DNA from: Streptomyces venezuelae ATCC 10712 | GTDB taxonomy: Bacteria > Actinomycetota > Actinomycetes > Streptomycetales > Streptomycetaceae | Direction: 5' to 3' | Assembly: GCF_008639165.1 (NCBI RefSeq) | Contig: NZ_CP029197.1 | Span: forward strand, 6,576,001 to 6,640,000 | DNA: 64,000 bases | The notes under the pieces: model-generated | What the model saw: the letters and a program-made list of their open reading frames with translations, nothing else | Databases searched by the model: none | What the model was told of the DNA's origin: nothing | Program-made: the position numbers and the translations under genes | Shown here: positions 20,704-28,971 of the stretch, one piece after another | How the letters are laid out: each line of letters opens with the position of its first letter | Position numbering within the stretch: position 1 is the first letter of the stretch

Positions 20704-21559
20704 TCATTTGCCTGGCACAAGTTCCAAGTGGCGACCCACACGGTGCCAGCCGCCGACGAGGATGGCTGCCAGTACGGAGCATCCGACGATGAGCCAGGGT
20801 CGCAGGTTGTCGTTCACTCCCAGTGCGGGGAGTACTGAAGAAGCACCGACTGCGGCCGTCATGGCGGCGATGATGACCACAGCCACGTGCACGGACTCCC
20901 GCAGCGCGGTGCGAGCCGCAGAGGCGGGGGGGGTGGCCTCCGATAGGGCTGCTTCTGGCAGTAGGGCCCCGATACGGCCCTCTGCAGAGCGTTCCGCGAC
21001 CATGGCCAGCATTGCTCCGAGCCGTGGCAGTGCGTTATCCGGCTCTGCGTCGATTTTCAGGGCTTCGGCTCGCAGGGCTCCGGCAACCAGCGCCGCGTGA
21101 GCGCGCAGCCGCACGCCTGACTGATCTGCGAGGGATCGTCCCTGCGTGGCGATGAGCGCGAAGGATGGCATGCTCTACAGCCCTGAGGCCCCAGTCGAGG
21201 TCCCGAAGCTGTGAGGCACGGCCTCCTGGTGGTTGTCTGTACGCCGCCGCGCAAAGGTTCAGGGTGTCCAAGGCTCGCATCGTCGCCCGGTGGCGGAAGA
21301 TGGCCCCTCGTGCCATCCGGCGTTCCATCAGCCACCACATTGGCACTTTCAGGGGCGTGGGCACTACGACCACGAAGATGAGGCTGCCCCAGCCGTGGGC
21401 GGGTTGATTCGCGACCTCAGGGCGAAGCTGCCACAGAACGTACTTCGCCGCCCGCGCAGTGGAGTCGGCACCAACGGCTTGTGCCAAGTTATGGAGGAGG
21501 ACCACCGACGGCTTGATCATCTTCAAGCCCATCAGCGCGGCGAAGAGGGCCACGGCCAT
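20704..21559 (-). pseudogene. Membrane protein gene broken by a frameshift
   Basis: Two overlapping minus-strand frames look like halves of one protein. The upstream half (from ATG 21559) has a start-proximal hydrophobic segment (VALFAALMGLKM), a second one (GSLIFVVVVPTPLKVPMWWLM) and a helical RDLDWGLRAVEHAILRAHR stretch. The downstream half (to 20704) continues with AALVAGALRAEALKIDAEPDNALPRLG and two further membrane helices near its end. Natural-looking sequence switches frame near 21100, so a 1-nt indel is likely. If both halves are intact genes they would overlap by 137 bp, which is improbable. The original protein had about 4 membrane segments and is of unknown function. Confidence 0.55.
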
Positions 21560-21787
21560 TCACCCGTATGGCGCTGTCTCGAGCGTCATACGGGTGTCCC
21601 GTAATGCTCTGCGGGTGTGCGGCAAGGATCTTTCAGTCACGCGAAGAGTTTGAAGCGAGGCCCTGAACTCGCCTACCTGCGTGCGGATCACCCGCTGGTT
21701 GACGCCGAGACGCCAGGACTTGATCTTTGATCGTGCTTGCGAGACGTACGGAGATATCAGTGCTGTGGTCGTGCGTGCCAGGCTCAA
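21560..21787 (-). CDS. Small basic hypothetical protein preceding the broken membrane gene
   Basis: This is a 75-aa basic, helical protein. Its stop TGA abuts the ATG of the next frame (TGAATG), and both share the same reading frame. It could be a coupled short gene, or the N-terminal part of the same broken protein cut by an in-frame stop. It is not recognised, and the evidence is codon pattern and coupling only. Confidence 0.4.
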   Translation of the reverse strand: MSLARTTTALISPYVSQARSKIKSWRLGVNQRVIRTQVGEFRASLQTLRVTERSLPHTRRALRDTRMTLETAPYG

Positions 21788-21876
21788 AGCACCCCTTCCT
21801 CGGTACCGATGGACTGATGGTGCCCGGGGCGCTCGACTGCTGTGTCTCCTCTAGAAAAGGATCTTTGCCTGGGCTA

Positions 21877-22927
21877 ACGAGCTCGTGCACGGTAGGCGGC
21901 GAGACGTGGAGGATCCCGGCGGGGCTCGGTGTTCACCTCTGCCGTGCGGGGATCAGGTCCACGATCTGCTGATGGGAGAGCAGGCCGGCGACAGCCTGGA
22001 CGTTGTCGCTCATGTGCTCGCGGCGACCAAGGTGTCGGGTCAGGGAACGCCAGTTCTTCAGGTGTGCGATGCCGTGCTCGACCCGGAGGCGGCGTGAGGA
22101 GTGCGCTTTGCGCTGCCGCTCGTATATCTCCTCGTACCAGTCGAGAGCGTCCTTCTTGAACTTGCGGTGCGGTGTTGTCACCACGCGTCCGGCGGTCTGG
22201 GCGCCGAGGCCCTGGTAGCCGGCATCAGCAAGAATCTCGACCGCGGGCCCGTCGGCCAGGAGCTTGACCAGGCCTGACTGGCGCGCGTGGGTGATGTCCG
22301 CGCAGCTTCCGGGCTCGGCCGGGCTGCACCACAGCACGCACCCCTTGGCGTCTGTGACCACCATGGATTTGACGGCGTTCTGCTTGTTCTTCCCAGAGAT
22401 GAACCGGTCTCGGTCCTTTCGGCTGGCGGCAGGCCGCCGGACCCGGATTTCAGTGCCGTCGATGATGCCCGTCTTCCCGCTGGCACCGAGGTGTTCGACG
22501 ACCTCGGCCAGGGTCCTCAGCCGCGCGTCGGGACTGACGGTGCACCCCCGCTCGGCAAGCAGGGGCCGCACCTCGCCGATGGCCCGGGTGATGGTGGAAC
22601 GGTCCACGCCGAACCAGCAGGCCAGCACATCGTGCGTGGTGCCGTGACGGAGATGAAGGAGGGTGGCCAGGAGTCGGTCGACGAACACCAGCCGGAGCTT
22701 CGCACCGGCGCCCACGGCCCGCTTCCGCTGCCGACAGGCGAGCCTGTCCTGATGGCACTCATGCCACAACGGACCTATCTCGGCGCTGAGTTCAGCAATC
22801 GCATCGGCCGACAGGCCCGTGATTCGGCGGTTGCTGGTGATCAATGCACGAGACGCGTTCCCCGCCACGTGACCATGATCACCCATCCAAGGCTCGACGT
22901 CTCGCCGCCTACCGTGCACGAGCTCGT
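21877..22927 (-). mobile_element. Complete IS5-type insertion sequence with perfect terminal repeats
   Basis: The element is 1051 bp long. The 34 bp at 21874-21907 is an exact reverse complement of 22897-22930. Taking TA at 21875-21876 and 22928-22929 as the target duplication leaves perfect 31-bp terminal inverted repeats beginning ACGAGCTCGTGCACGG. TA duplications are typical of the IS427-like branch of IS5. The single transposase gene fills the interior. Perfect ends and an intact gene indicate a recent insertion. It sits between the broken membrane gene and the caspase gene without visibly cutting either. Confidence 0.92.
21933..22886 (-). CDS. IS5-family DDE transposase
   Basis: The protein is about 317 aa. 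The N-terminal 120 residues include a helix-turn-helix (ACWFGVDRSTITRAI). The DDE_Tnp_4-type RNase-H core follows, with GIIDGTEIRVRRP (first Asp), a KSMVVTDAKG segment, EILADAGYQG (second Asp) and RLRVEHGIAHLKNW (catalytic Glu). The ATG at 22886 is the first in-frame start inside the left and right terminal repeats; a GTG at 22868 is an alternative. Longer upstream frames extend outside the element and are discounted. The gene is intact. Confidence 0.9.
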   Translation of the reverse strand: MGDHGHVAGNASRALITSNRRITGLSADAIAELSAEIGPLWHECHQDRLACRQRKRAVGAGAKLRLVFVDRLLATLLHLRHGTTHDVLACWFGVDRSTITRAIGEVRPLLAERGCTVSPDARLRTLAEVVEHLGASGKTGIIDGTEIRVRRPAASRKDRDRFISGKNKQNAVKSMVVTDAKGCVLWCSPAEPGSCADITHARQSGLVKLLADGPAVEILADAGYQGLGAQTAGRVVTTPHRKFKKDALDWYEEIYERQRKAHSSRRLRVEHGIAHLKNWRSLTRHLGRREHMSDNVQAVAGLLSHQQIVDLIPARQR

Positions 22928-23156
22928 TAGGCGCGGACGCTGGCAACTGAGGGGGAATCGAGGCTGGATGAAGGCCGGCCACGCTGTGTCGGGACCCTAG
23001 CCGCACCCCCGTAGTCGGGCAGAGCGACAGCGATCCACTCTGGCCGCCCCGGCGCTCTGGCAGGAAACAGTTCCTCTGCGCAGGGTGACGCGTCGGCGCG
23101 GGGACGCACTCGATCGTGATTCGGCATCGCCTCCCTGTCGAGTAAGTCTGGCGCAC

Positions 23157-24986
23157 TCATATGGGCAGAGCGTGTACGTCACCTTGGGAGCTCGTGACGT
23201 ACATGACGCCATCACTGATTGCAGGGGAGCCTTGGGGGTCCGGACTCACAAGAAGGTCGTGCGATCGGACTCTTCGGCCTGTCGGGAGCTTCCAGCCGGT
23301 CACCTTCGCGGCGCGGTCTGCCGTAAACAAGGTGTCACCCGCAACGAACGGTTGGTGGAGGAGGAGGCCCTCAGTCTTCTTAGCCCATAGGTGGGCTTTA
23401 GTCCTCGTGTCGAGAGCTACGAGCCGTCTGTCTGCGCCGCCGAAGATCAATGTCCCATCTGCGACGACCGGCGCCGAGGCGAGACGGGTATTTGTGTCGA
23501 ACGACCAAATGAGTTGTCCGCTCTCAGGGGCCAACGCCACGATGCTCTGAGGCGCTGAGGGTCCGTTCGGCTGTACGACCGCGTATACGCCTTGGTCCGT
23601 TACTGCCCAATTCGGTGACAGAGGCGCGTCGGTTATGTACGACCAGACCTCACGCCCCTTGGAGACGGCTACTATGCGATCGGCGCCATGGCCTGTGGTA
23701 GCGCCCGGCACCTGAGACTCCCTAGCCATGAACAACACGTATCCGGCGGCGGCCTGGGGTCTGGACACGATAGTGAGCTTGTTTGTGGGAAGAGACCATA
23801 GGGGCCTGAGTGTCGACGGATCGAAGGCGTACAAGCTGCCATTCTGTGCCGGTGCGTACAGTACGTCCTTCGAAACGCTCAGTAATCCGTCACGGACCAG
23901 TATTGGATGAGACGCGCGGGGCTTTCCGGTCCGCAGATCGACCGCATATAGACGTCCGTCTTTTCCGGGAAAGTAGGCGGTGTCCCTGTAGAGGGCAGGG
24001 CTGCCTGAGTACCTCATCTTGATCAGACCACGCCGCTGCCGAGACTCGGGATCCATCACATGCAGCCTGTATGCCTCATGTACCACCAACAGGCCGTCGG
24101 ACAGGACGGGCTGCCGAGCGGGGCCGGAGGCGGCACGAGTCTGCCAGGGCTCAGGCTTGTGCCGCGCCTTGGTCCCAGCGGACCTACGGCTCTGGCCGTC
24201 CGCGCGGTCTGAGGACCGCTGCTTCCGCTTCTTCCGAACCTTGGCCAGTGCGATGTCGTACTGCATCTCGCCACCCATGCGAGGGTTTTGCGCAGCCCCC
24301 TCCTGGTGAAGACGCTCACAGGCATACCGATAGAGCTCTTGGAGAGTGACGAAGCCGTCGCCATTGAGATCGGCGGCACCGCTGGAAATGCCCTCGATGA
24401 GCATCCCTGTGAAGAGGGACGGCGCGGGCGTATCAGCATCAGGGTGATGCCCTTCCCAAGTCCTCTGCGACCTGGTGCCAGCAGTGATGACGACGCGGCC
24501 GTGGCCGACCAGCGCCTCCTCGAATCTCGCCGATTCGTCGCTCTTCGCCCCTGGGAGGAAGAGACCGCTGTAGCAGCAGTCCAGGATCACGACGATGCTT
24601 CGTGCGCGGCATTCCTCCATGACATCGTGGATGTAAGCTGCGGAGATCGTCGTATAGGCGGGCCGCTCGGGGTCTGTCTGGCGGATGGCGAAATGCAGCT
24701 TGTCGTTACGGCTCAGGATCCCATGGCAAGAGAGGTACAGGAGACGTACGTCGTCGCCCCAAGCGGTGAGGAAGAACTCGGCAATCGCCCGCTCGAGTGT
24801 GGAGCGATCCGCATCGATGAGCGTCTGGACCTCGAATGCACCGATCTTTGGGTCACGGAGGAGCGTATCCAGGCGAGTGCAGTCCACCTCAGGTGAGCGG
24901 AGCGCTGGCAGTTCCGGATGGTCGTATGTCCCCGTCCCGATGAGCAGGGCCCCACGGTTTCCGTTGCCGAACGATTGCGTGGTCAT
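23157..24986 (-). CDS. EACC1-associated caspase with EF-hand-like loop and PQQ-type beta-propeller
   Basis: Residues 10-250 of 609 are a C14 caspase-like peptidase: LLYLSCHG with catalytic His about 88, and ILDCCYSG with catalytic Cys about 138. Residues 206-217 (DLNGDGFVTLQE) form an EF-hand-like calcium loop inside the domain. A basic linker (about 240-290) leads to a C-terminal propeller of PQQ-like repeats (LYAVDLRTGKPR, LYAFDPSTLRPLW, IVALAPESGQLIWSF, RLVALDTRTKAHLW), probably the sensor or target-binding part. It starts 5 bp after the EACC1 gene and is surely co-expressed with it. In Streptomyces such caspases form conflict and programmed-death modules with EACC1; the trigger is unknown. 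Confidence 0.9.
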   Translation of the reverse strand: MTTQSFGNGNRGALLIGTGTYDHPELPALRSPEVDCTRLDTLLRDPKIGAFEVQTLIDADRSTLERAIAEFFLTAWGDDVRLLYLSCHGILSRNDKLHFAIRQTDPERPAYTTISAAYIHDVMEECRARSIVVILDCCYSGLFLPGAKSDESARFEEALVGHGRVVITAGTRSQRTWEGHHPDADTPAPSLFTGMLIEGISSGAADLNGDGFVTLQELYRYACERLHQEGAAQNPRMGGEMQYDIALAKVRKKRKQRSSDRADGQSRRSAGTKARHKPEPWQTRAASGPARQPVLSDGLLVVHEAYRLHVMDPESRQRRGLIKMRYSGSPALYRDTAYFPGKDGRLYAVDLRTGKPRASHPILVRDGLLSVSKDVLYAPAQNGSLYAFDPSTLRPLWSLPTNKLTIVSRPQAAAGYVLFMARESQVPGATTGHGADRIVAVSKGREVWSYITDAPLSPNWAVTDQGVYAVVQPNGPSAPQSIVALAPESGQLIWSFDTNTRLASAPVVADGTLIFGGADRRLVALDTRTKAHLWAKKTEGLLLHQPFVAGDTLFTADRAAKVTGWKLPTGRRVRSHDLLVSPDPQGSPAISDGVMYVTSSQGDVHALPI

Positions 24987-24991
24987 ATTTG

Positions 24992-25405
24992 TCAGGTCTG
25001 CTCGGCGGGACCTTCTTCGGGCTGGCGCTCGGCTGGGACCTCGCGGTGAGCGAGGAACTGGTCGATCAAACGTTCCCGCTCGGCAGTTGAGGCGTCACTC
25101 AGCTCGATCACGCGTCCCTCCAACTCCACCTTGATGCCGCGCACAGGCCGGTTCTTCAGCCAGGTGTCGGCGAGAAGGAGAGCTTGACGCAGGGCAAAGG
25201 ACGCGGCCGTGACGACAACCGACCCGGCGGCGATCAGCTCGCCGCTCTTGGCCCCGTTCGAGATTCCTCCTGCGGAACGCCCAGACCGTACGTCCACTAC
25301 GTCCAGCTCTTCGAGAGCACGGCGCAACTGGCTTCCAAGCCGCAGCAACTCGTCAGCGTCCGAGTCAGCAAGCCCTAGAATTTCCAACCGTGCGATCTTG
25401 TGCAT
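24992..25405 (-). CDS. Effector-associated constant component EACC1-like membrane protein
   Basis: This 137-aa protein matches the EACC1 layout: an N-terminal helical part (residues 1-45, DADELLRLGSQLRRALEELD), a Gly/Ala-rich hydrophobic segment (about 50-78, LIAAGSVVVTAASFALRQALLLAD) and a basic strand-rich tail (VRGIKVELEGRVIELSDAS). EACC1 proteins sit next to caspase, trypsin-like or other effectors in actinobacterial conflict systems and are thought to anchor or regulate them. Here it precedes the caspase gene by 5 bp. Identification rests on pattern and context; no search was run. Confidence 0.75.
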   Translation of the reverse strand: MHKIARLEILGLADSDADELLRLGSQLRRALEELDVVDVRSGRSAGGISNGAKSGELIAAGSVVVTAASFALRQALLLADTWLKNRPVRGIKVELEGRVIELSDASTAERERLIDQFLAHREVPAERQPEEGPAEQT

Positions 25406-25706
25406 AGTCCCACCCCGCTGTCAGCGTTCTGTGCGCACGACACTTTACGGGGAGAGTTGGCTGGGCCGGGGCAGACGTCGGGACTGGGGTCGACAGCCTT
25501 CTCTCGGTACGCACACGGGAGTCGGATCGGCATTTGCGGTCGTCGAGGTGCACCATCCATCGAGTGGAGGACCATCGCCTGCGGTGTCCTGTGCAGGCTT
25601 GCCAGCTTCTGACCCACCGGAGGGTCGTCCCGGGCGGGAGCCTGCCGCTCGGTCTCTGCTCGTTTCCTGCGACGGGAGCGTTGCGGGTGCACCGATCCGG
25701 GAAGGT
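25406..25706. other. Intergenic region upstream of EACC1
   Basis: It should contain the promoter for the EACC1-caspase pair (minus strand), but no clear -35/-10 elements stand out. No hairpin or repeat of note separates it from the stop of the serine hydrolase gene. Confidence 0.4.
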
Positions 25707-26744
25707 TCAGGGGCGTCCGAAAGCCAGTGCACGGAACGCGTCGCGTGCGATGGCAAGTAGTTCGCGATCGCGGGTGAAGTAGAGCTTGTTGGTGAGGAGG
25801 ATTGCCCAGCGCTGCTGCTTCGGGCTGATCCACATACCTGTGCCGGTGAAGCCGTAGTGGATCCAGATGTCCTCGCCTAGTTCGGTGTCAGGAGCGGGGT
25901 GCCAGAAGAGGCCGCGTGCAGGGGTGAGTTGGCCGGTGCGGATGCGTAGGGAGTCCGCGATCCAGGTCGGGCCGAAGGCGGCCTGCGTCGGGGCGAGCAT
26001 GTGCTGGAGGAAGCGGCTGAGGTCGGCGAGGGTGGAGAAGGCGCCGGCGATGCCGCAGGTGCCGCCGAGGAGACGGGCGGAGAAGTCGTGGGCGGTGCCC
26101 TTGAGGTGGGTGCCGGTTTCCTCGTCGAGCTCGGTGGGGGCGCAGCGGGCGATCACGTCCGCGGGTAGGGGGCCGAAGGAGGTCTGGCCCATGCCGAGGG
26201 GGTTCCAGATCCGGCTTTTGGCCAGGTTGTCGAGGGGTTGGCGGGCGAGGTACTCGGCCAGGTAGCCGAGGATCAGGGCAGCTCGGTCGGTGTACTCGAC
26301 GGCCTCGCTGGGGGCGCGATGGAGGGCCTCATGGAGGACGCCGTCGCGGATGTCCTGGGGGTCGGTGCCGTACAGGTTCTTGAGGTTGGCGCGCAGAGGC
26401 AGGCCGGCGGTGTGGGTTAGGAGCTCGTGGGCGGTGACCTGGGCGAGCGGGTGGCCGGTGACCTCGGGCCAGAAGGTGCCGAGCGGGGTGTGGAGCTGGA
26501 GCTTGCCTTCTTCGACGAGGGTGCCGATGGCGGCCCACACGGCGACGATCTTGGTGAGGCTGGCGATGTCGAAGACGGTGTCGAGCCGCATCGGCTCGTC
26601 GGGGCGGGTCGGGTTGAGGAGGCCGACCGCCCCGCTCGCCGTTGTACCGGTGGCGTTGCCGACGGCCCAGACTGCTCCCGGGTAGACCCGGTCGCGGACG
26701 CCGTCCTGGAGGAGCTGCTCAATGCGCGGGATGTCGAGCGTCAT
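25707..26744 (-). CDS. Serine hydrolase, class C beta-lactamase / DD-peptidase family
   Basis: In this 345-aa protein all three active-site elements are present: SxxK as SLTK (Ser about 62, Lys 65), a Tyr motif as YTD (Tyr about 150) and an HYG triad near the C-terminus (HYGFTGTGMW). There is no signal peptide, so it should be cytoplasmic. Cytoplasmic members include esterases and transesterases of secondary metabolism as well as peptidases. The ATG at 26744 is chosen; a GTG at 26792, 6 bp after the upstream stop, would add 16 residues. It is the last gene of the seven-gene minus-strand operon and could perform a hydrolysis or acyl-transfer step there. Confidence 0.85.
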   Translation of the reverse strand: MTLDIPRIEQLLQDGVRDRVYPGAVWAVGNATGTTASGAVGLLNPTRPDEPMRLDTVFDIASLTKIVAVWAAIGTLVEEGKLQLHTPLGTFWPEVTGHPLAQVTAHELLTHTAGLPLRANLKNLYGTDPQDIRDGVLHEALHRAPSEAVEYTDRAALILGYLAEYLARQPLDNLAKSRIWNPLGMGQTSFGPLPADVIARCAPTELDEETGTHLKGTAHDFSARLLGGTCGIAGAFSTLADLSRFLQHMLAPTQAAFGPTWIADSLRIRTGQLTPARGLFWHPAPDTELGEDIWIHYGFTGTGMWISPKQQRWAILLTNKLYFTRDRELLAIARDAFRALAFGRP

Positions 26745-26798
26745 GGTGTTCCGATCGTAGTGAGACGGCCAGCCCTGGTGGGGGTGCGCCACGGGTGA

Positions 26799-27902
26799 TC
26801 AGGCGAGTCGCCTGCCGAGCTCGGCGAGGGCTGCGGCGGTGGCGCTCAGGGGGAAGCGGGCCGCGTTGGTGGCGCCAGCCGCGCGGAGCGCCGAGAGGAG
26901 GCCGGGGCTGGTACGGAGGCGGTCGAGTTCACGGGCGACGGCGTGCGGGTCGGCGAAGTCGGTGGCGAGACCGGTGCCGCCCAGTGCCTCGGTGAGACCG
27001 GGAACGGGCTGGTAGAGGACGGGAAGCCCGCATGCCTGGGCCTCGAGCGCCACGAGACCCATGGCCTCCAGCGTCGTGGAGGGCATCACCAGCACGTCGT
27101 GGTCGGCGAAGGTCCTCCAGAGCTGTGGCCGGCGTAGCCAGCCGAGGTAGTGGACGTGTACCCCGCGCTCGTGAAGGCGGGGGCGAAGGGCATGGAATTC
27201 GGCTCGGGGTGCGGCGATGGACAGCTCGGCGGACTGAGTGAGCGGGAGGGCTGAGAGGAGGGCGTCGAAGCCCTTCTCGGGGGTGAGGCGGCCGGCGTAC
27301 AGGATCCGCAGGTGGCTGGAGGGCTGGTTCCGGCGCCGTGGGGGAGGGGTGGCGATGAGGTGGTCGGGGATGCCCCAGGGGATCTTCTCGATCTTGCGGC
27401 GTCGGGTGTCGGGGGCGAGGAGGAGCAGGCGGTCCGCCATCGCGCCGGTCGGCACCACGATCGCGTCGGCGGCCCAGGCTGCCTCGCGCAGGGTGGCCAA
27501 CTGTTCGGGGTGCGTTTCCGCGAAGAGGAGGTCGGTCCCGTGGACCAGGGCGATCCGAGGGAGCTTCGGGAAGGCTCTGAGCAGAGCCGGCGTGGCGCCG
27601 AAGGCCAGGTGCTGCAGATGCAGGACTCCGGCGTCGCCCCCACCCACCGCCTCGACCAGGGCCCGCTGGAGGGCGGCGACATAGCGGCGGAAGGCGTACC
27701 CCGTCAGGCACTTTCCCGGCGCCTGCACCAGCTCCAGCCCCGCCGGCACGGGCGACCGCAGGCTCTTGCGCTCGGGCGCGAGCATGAAGGCGCGGGCGGC
27801 CAGGAGGGGAACACGGCCGGTGTACAGGCCCAGGAAGAGCTCGACGCTTCCGCCTGGGCTCGGGAACGGCAGGTCGAGGGCCGTGACGACGGTGGGGTTC
27901 AC
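26799..27902 (-). CDS. GT4-type glycosyltransferase
   Basis: In this 367-aa GT-B-fold protein, the N-terminal half has the acceptor-domain opening with a glycine-rich loop (PFPSPGGSVELF) and VHGTDLLFAE. The C-terminal half has the nucleotide-sugar site: ILYAGRLTPEKGFDALL and the conserved E-x7-E block MPSTTLEAMGLVALEAQACGLPVL. It transfers a sugar from an NDP- or GDP-donor to an unknown acceptor. The GTG at 27902 overlaps the preceding stop (GTGA), which fixes the start. In this operon the acceptor is plausibly the nucleotide-derived product. Confidence 0.88.
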   Translation of the reverse strand: MNPTVVTALDLPFPSPGGSVELFLGLYTGRVPLLAARAFMLAPERKSLRSPVPAGLELVQAPGKCLTGYAFRRYVAALQRALVEAVGGGDAGVLHLQHLAFGATPALLRAFPKLPRIALVHGTDLLFAETHPEQLATLREAAWAADAIVVPTGAMADRLLLLAPDTRRRKIEKIPWGIPDHLIATPPPRRRNQPSSHLRILYAGRLTPEKGFDALLSALPLTQSAELSIAAPRAEFHALRPRLHERGVHVHYLGWLRRPQLWRTFADHDVLVMPSTTLEAMGLVALEAQACGLPVLYQPVPGLTEALGGTGLATDFADPHAVARELDRLRTSPGLLSALRAAGATNAARFPLSATAAALAELGRRLA

Positions 27903-28435
27903 GCGGCGCCTCCCGGGTTCTCCTCGTAGAGGCGGGACGTTTCGATGCCCTGGCTGGCCCGGTACTTGAGGCCGTGGTTCTGGTAGCTGGCCGTGGCGCC
28001 GAGGGCCTGGAGGAAGACCAGCTTGCCGAACGTCATGCGCGGGTAGACCCGGACCGGTCGGCTCGCCCGGATCTCCAGCGTCCATCGGATGGCGTGGCCC
28101 TGATGCCCGAGGGGAGCGGAGACGTGGACCCAGATGCCGAGCGCGCCGGTCGTCCGGTCGCCGTTGAGGAACTGCGCGTACGCCTCCGAGCCGGTCCGCT
28201 CGTACGTCGTCCCCAGGTAGAGGACCTCCGGCCGGAGTAGGTACCCGGACTCGGGGATCGGCACCTCCTGGAAGTCGGTCGGCCTCGCCGCGTCGAGGGA
28301 GCCGTCGTGGAAGCGCAGGGTGTCGCCGAGACGCCAGTCGTAGGCGTTGGGGGAGATCCTGCGCGGCTCGTACGGTTCGATGGTGATCTCGCCGGCGGCT
28401 CTGGCGGCGGCGATGGCGGGGCCGGTGAGGATCAC
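27899..28435 (-). CDS. dCTP-deaminase-like protein B (keeps the catalytic Glu, lost the R-S-S-x-x-R motif)
   Basis: This 178-aa protein has the Dcd/dUTPase beta-barrel: ISPNAYDWRLGDTLRF near residue 27, LRPEVLYLGTT near 68, and RWTLEI with Glu 121 at the position of the catalytic Glu of Dcd (E138 in E. coli). The Arg-Ser-Ser-x-x-Arg segment that holds the substrate in Dcd is changed to RTTGAL (94-99), so the second Arg is lost. It starts GTGA-overlapped with its paralogue. By family it would act on a (deoxy)cytidine nucleotide, but the altered site suggests a different substrate or a heteromeric role with protein A. Confidence 0.8.
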   Translation of the reverse strand: MILTGPAIAAARAAGEITIEPYEPRRISPNAYDWRLGDTLRFHDGSLDAARPTDFQEVPIPESGYLLRPEVLYLGTTYERTGSEAYAQFLNGDRTTGALGIWVHVSAPLGHQGHAIRWTLEIRASRPVRVYPRMTFGKLVFLQALGATASYQNHGLKYRASQGIETSRLYEENPGGAA

Positions 28436-28971
28436 GAGGCCACCGCCCCGAGGGCGGCGAGGTCGTGCCAGTACGCGGAGGGCTGGGGGCCGGCGGACGA
28501 CTGGTACTTGCCCGCGTAGAGGGCTACCGGGCCGACCGACACGAAGAACATGATCTGGCCGATCCGCATACCCGGGTACACGCGGAGCGGTCGGATCGGG
28601 GAGAGCATGAGCGTCCACTGGCCGTGGAAGCCGATGTCCCCGATGGGAGCGGTGATCTCCACGAACAGGCCGAGGCGGCCGATTGAGGAACGTCCGAAGA
28701 GCAGGGGTACGAAGGTGTCCGAACCGACCTCCTCGATCGTGTGGCCGAGGTAGAGCTGGCCGGGTTGGAGCTCGAAGCCGTCCGGACCGATCTCGATCGA
28801 CTCGGTGGCGTTCGGCCGGTGGGCGTCCAGGGTGTGTGCGGTGTACGTGAGCAGGGTCCCGCCGAGACGGACGTTGTAGCTGTTCGGGTTCACCTGCGTC
28901 GGCTCGAACGGGGAGATGCGGATGCGGCCGTCGGCCGTGGCCTGGGCGATCTCGGGGCCGGTGAGGATCAT
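28432..28971 (-). CDS. dCTP-deaminase-like protein A (keeps R-S-S-x-x-R, lost the catalytic Glu)
   Basis: This 179-aa Dcd-fold protein shares the same opening (MILTGPxIA) and scaffold (NPNSYNVRLGGTL, LQPGQLYLGHT) as its downstream neighbour. It retains the substrate motif FGRSSIGRLG (Arg 94, Ser 95, Arg 99), but the catalytic Glu position is Met 122 (WTLML). On its own it should not deaminate. The start ATG overlaps the phosphoesterase stop (ATGA). The two paralogues probably arose by tandem duplication followed by complementary loss; see findings. Confidence 0.8.
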   Translation of the reverse strand: MILTGPEIAQATADGRIRISPFEPTQVNPNSYNVRLGGTLLTYTAHTLDAHRPNATESIEIGPDGFELQPGQLYLGHTIEEVGSDTFVPLLFGRSSIGRLGLFVEITAPIGDIGFHGQWTLMLSPIRPLRVYPGMRIGQIMFFVSVGPVALYAGKYQSSAGPQPSAYWHDLAALGAVAS

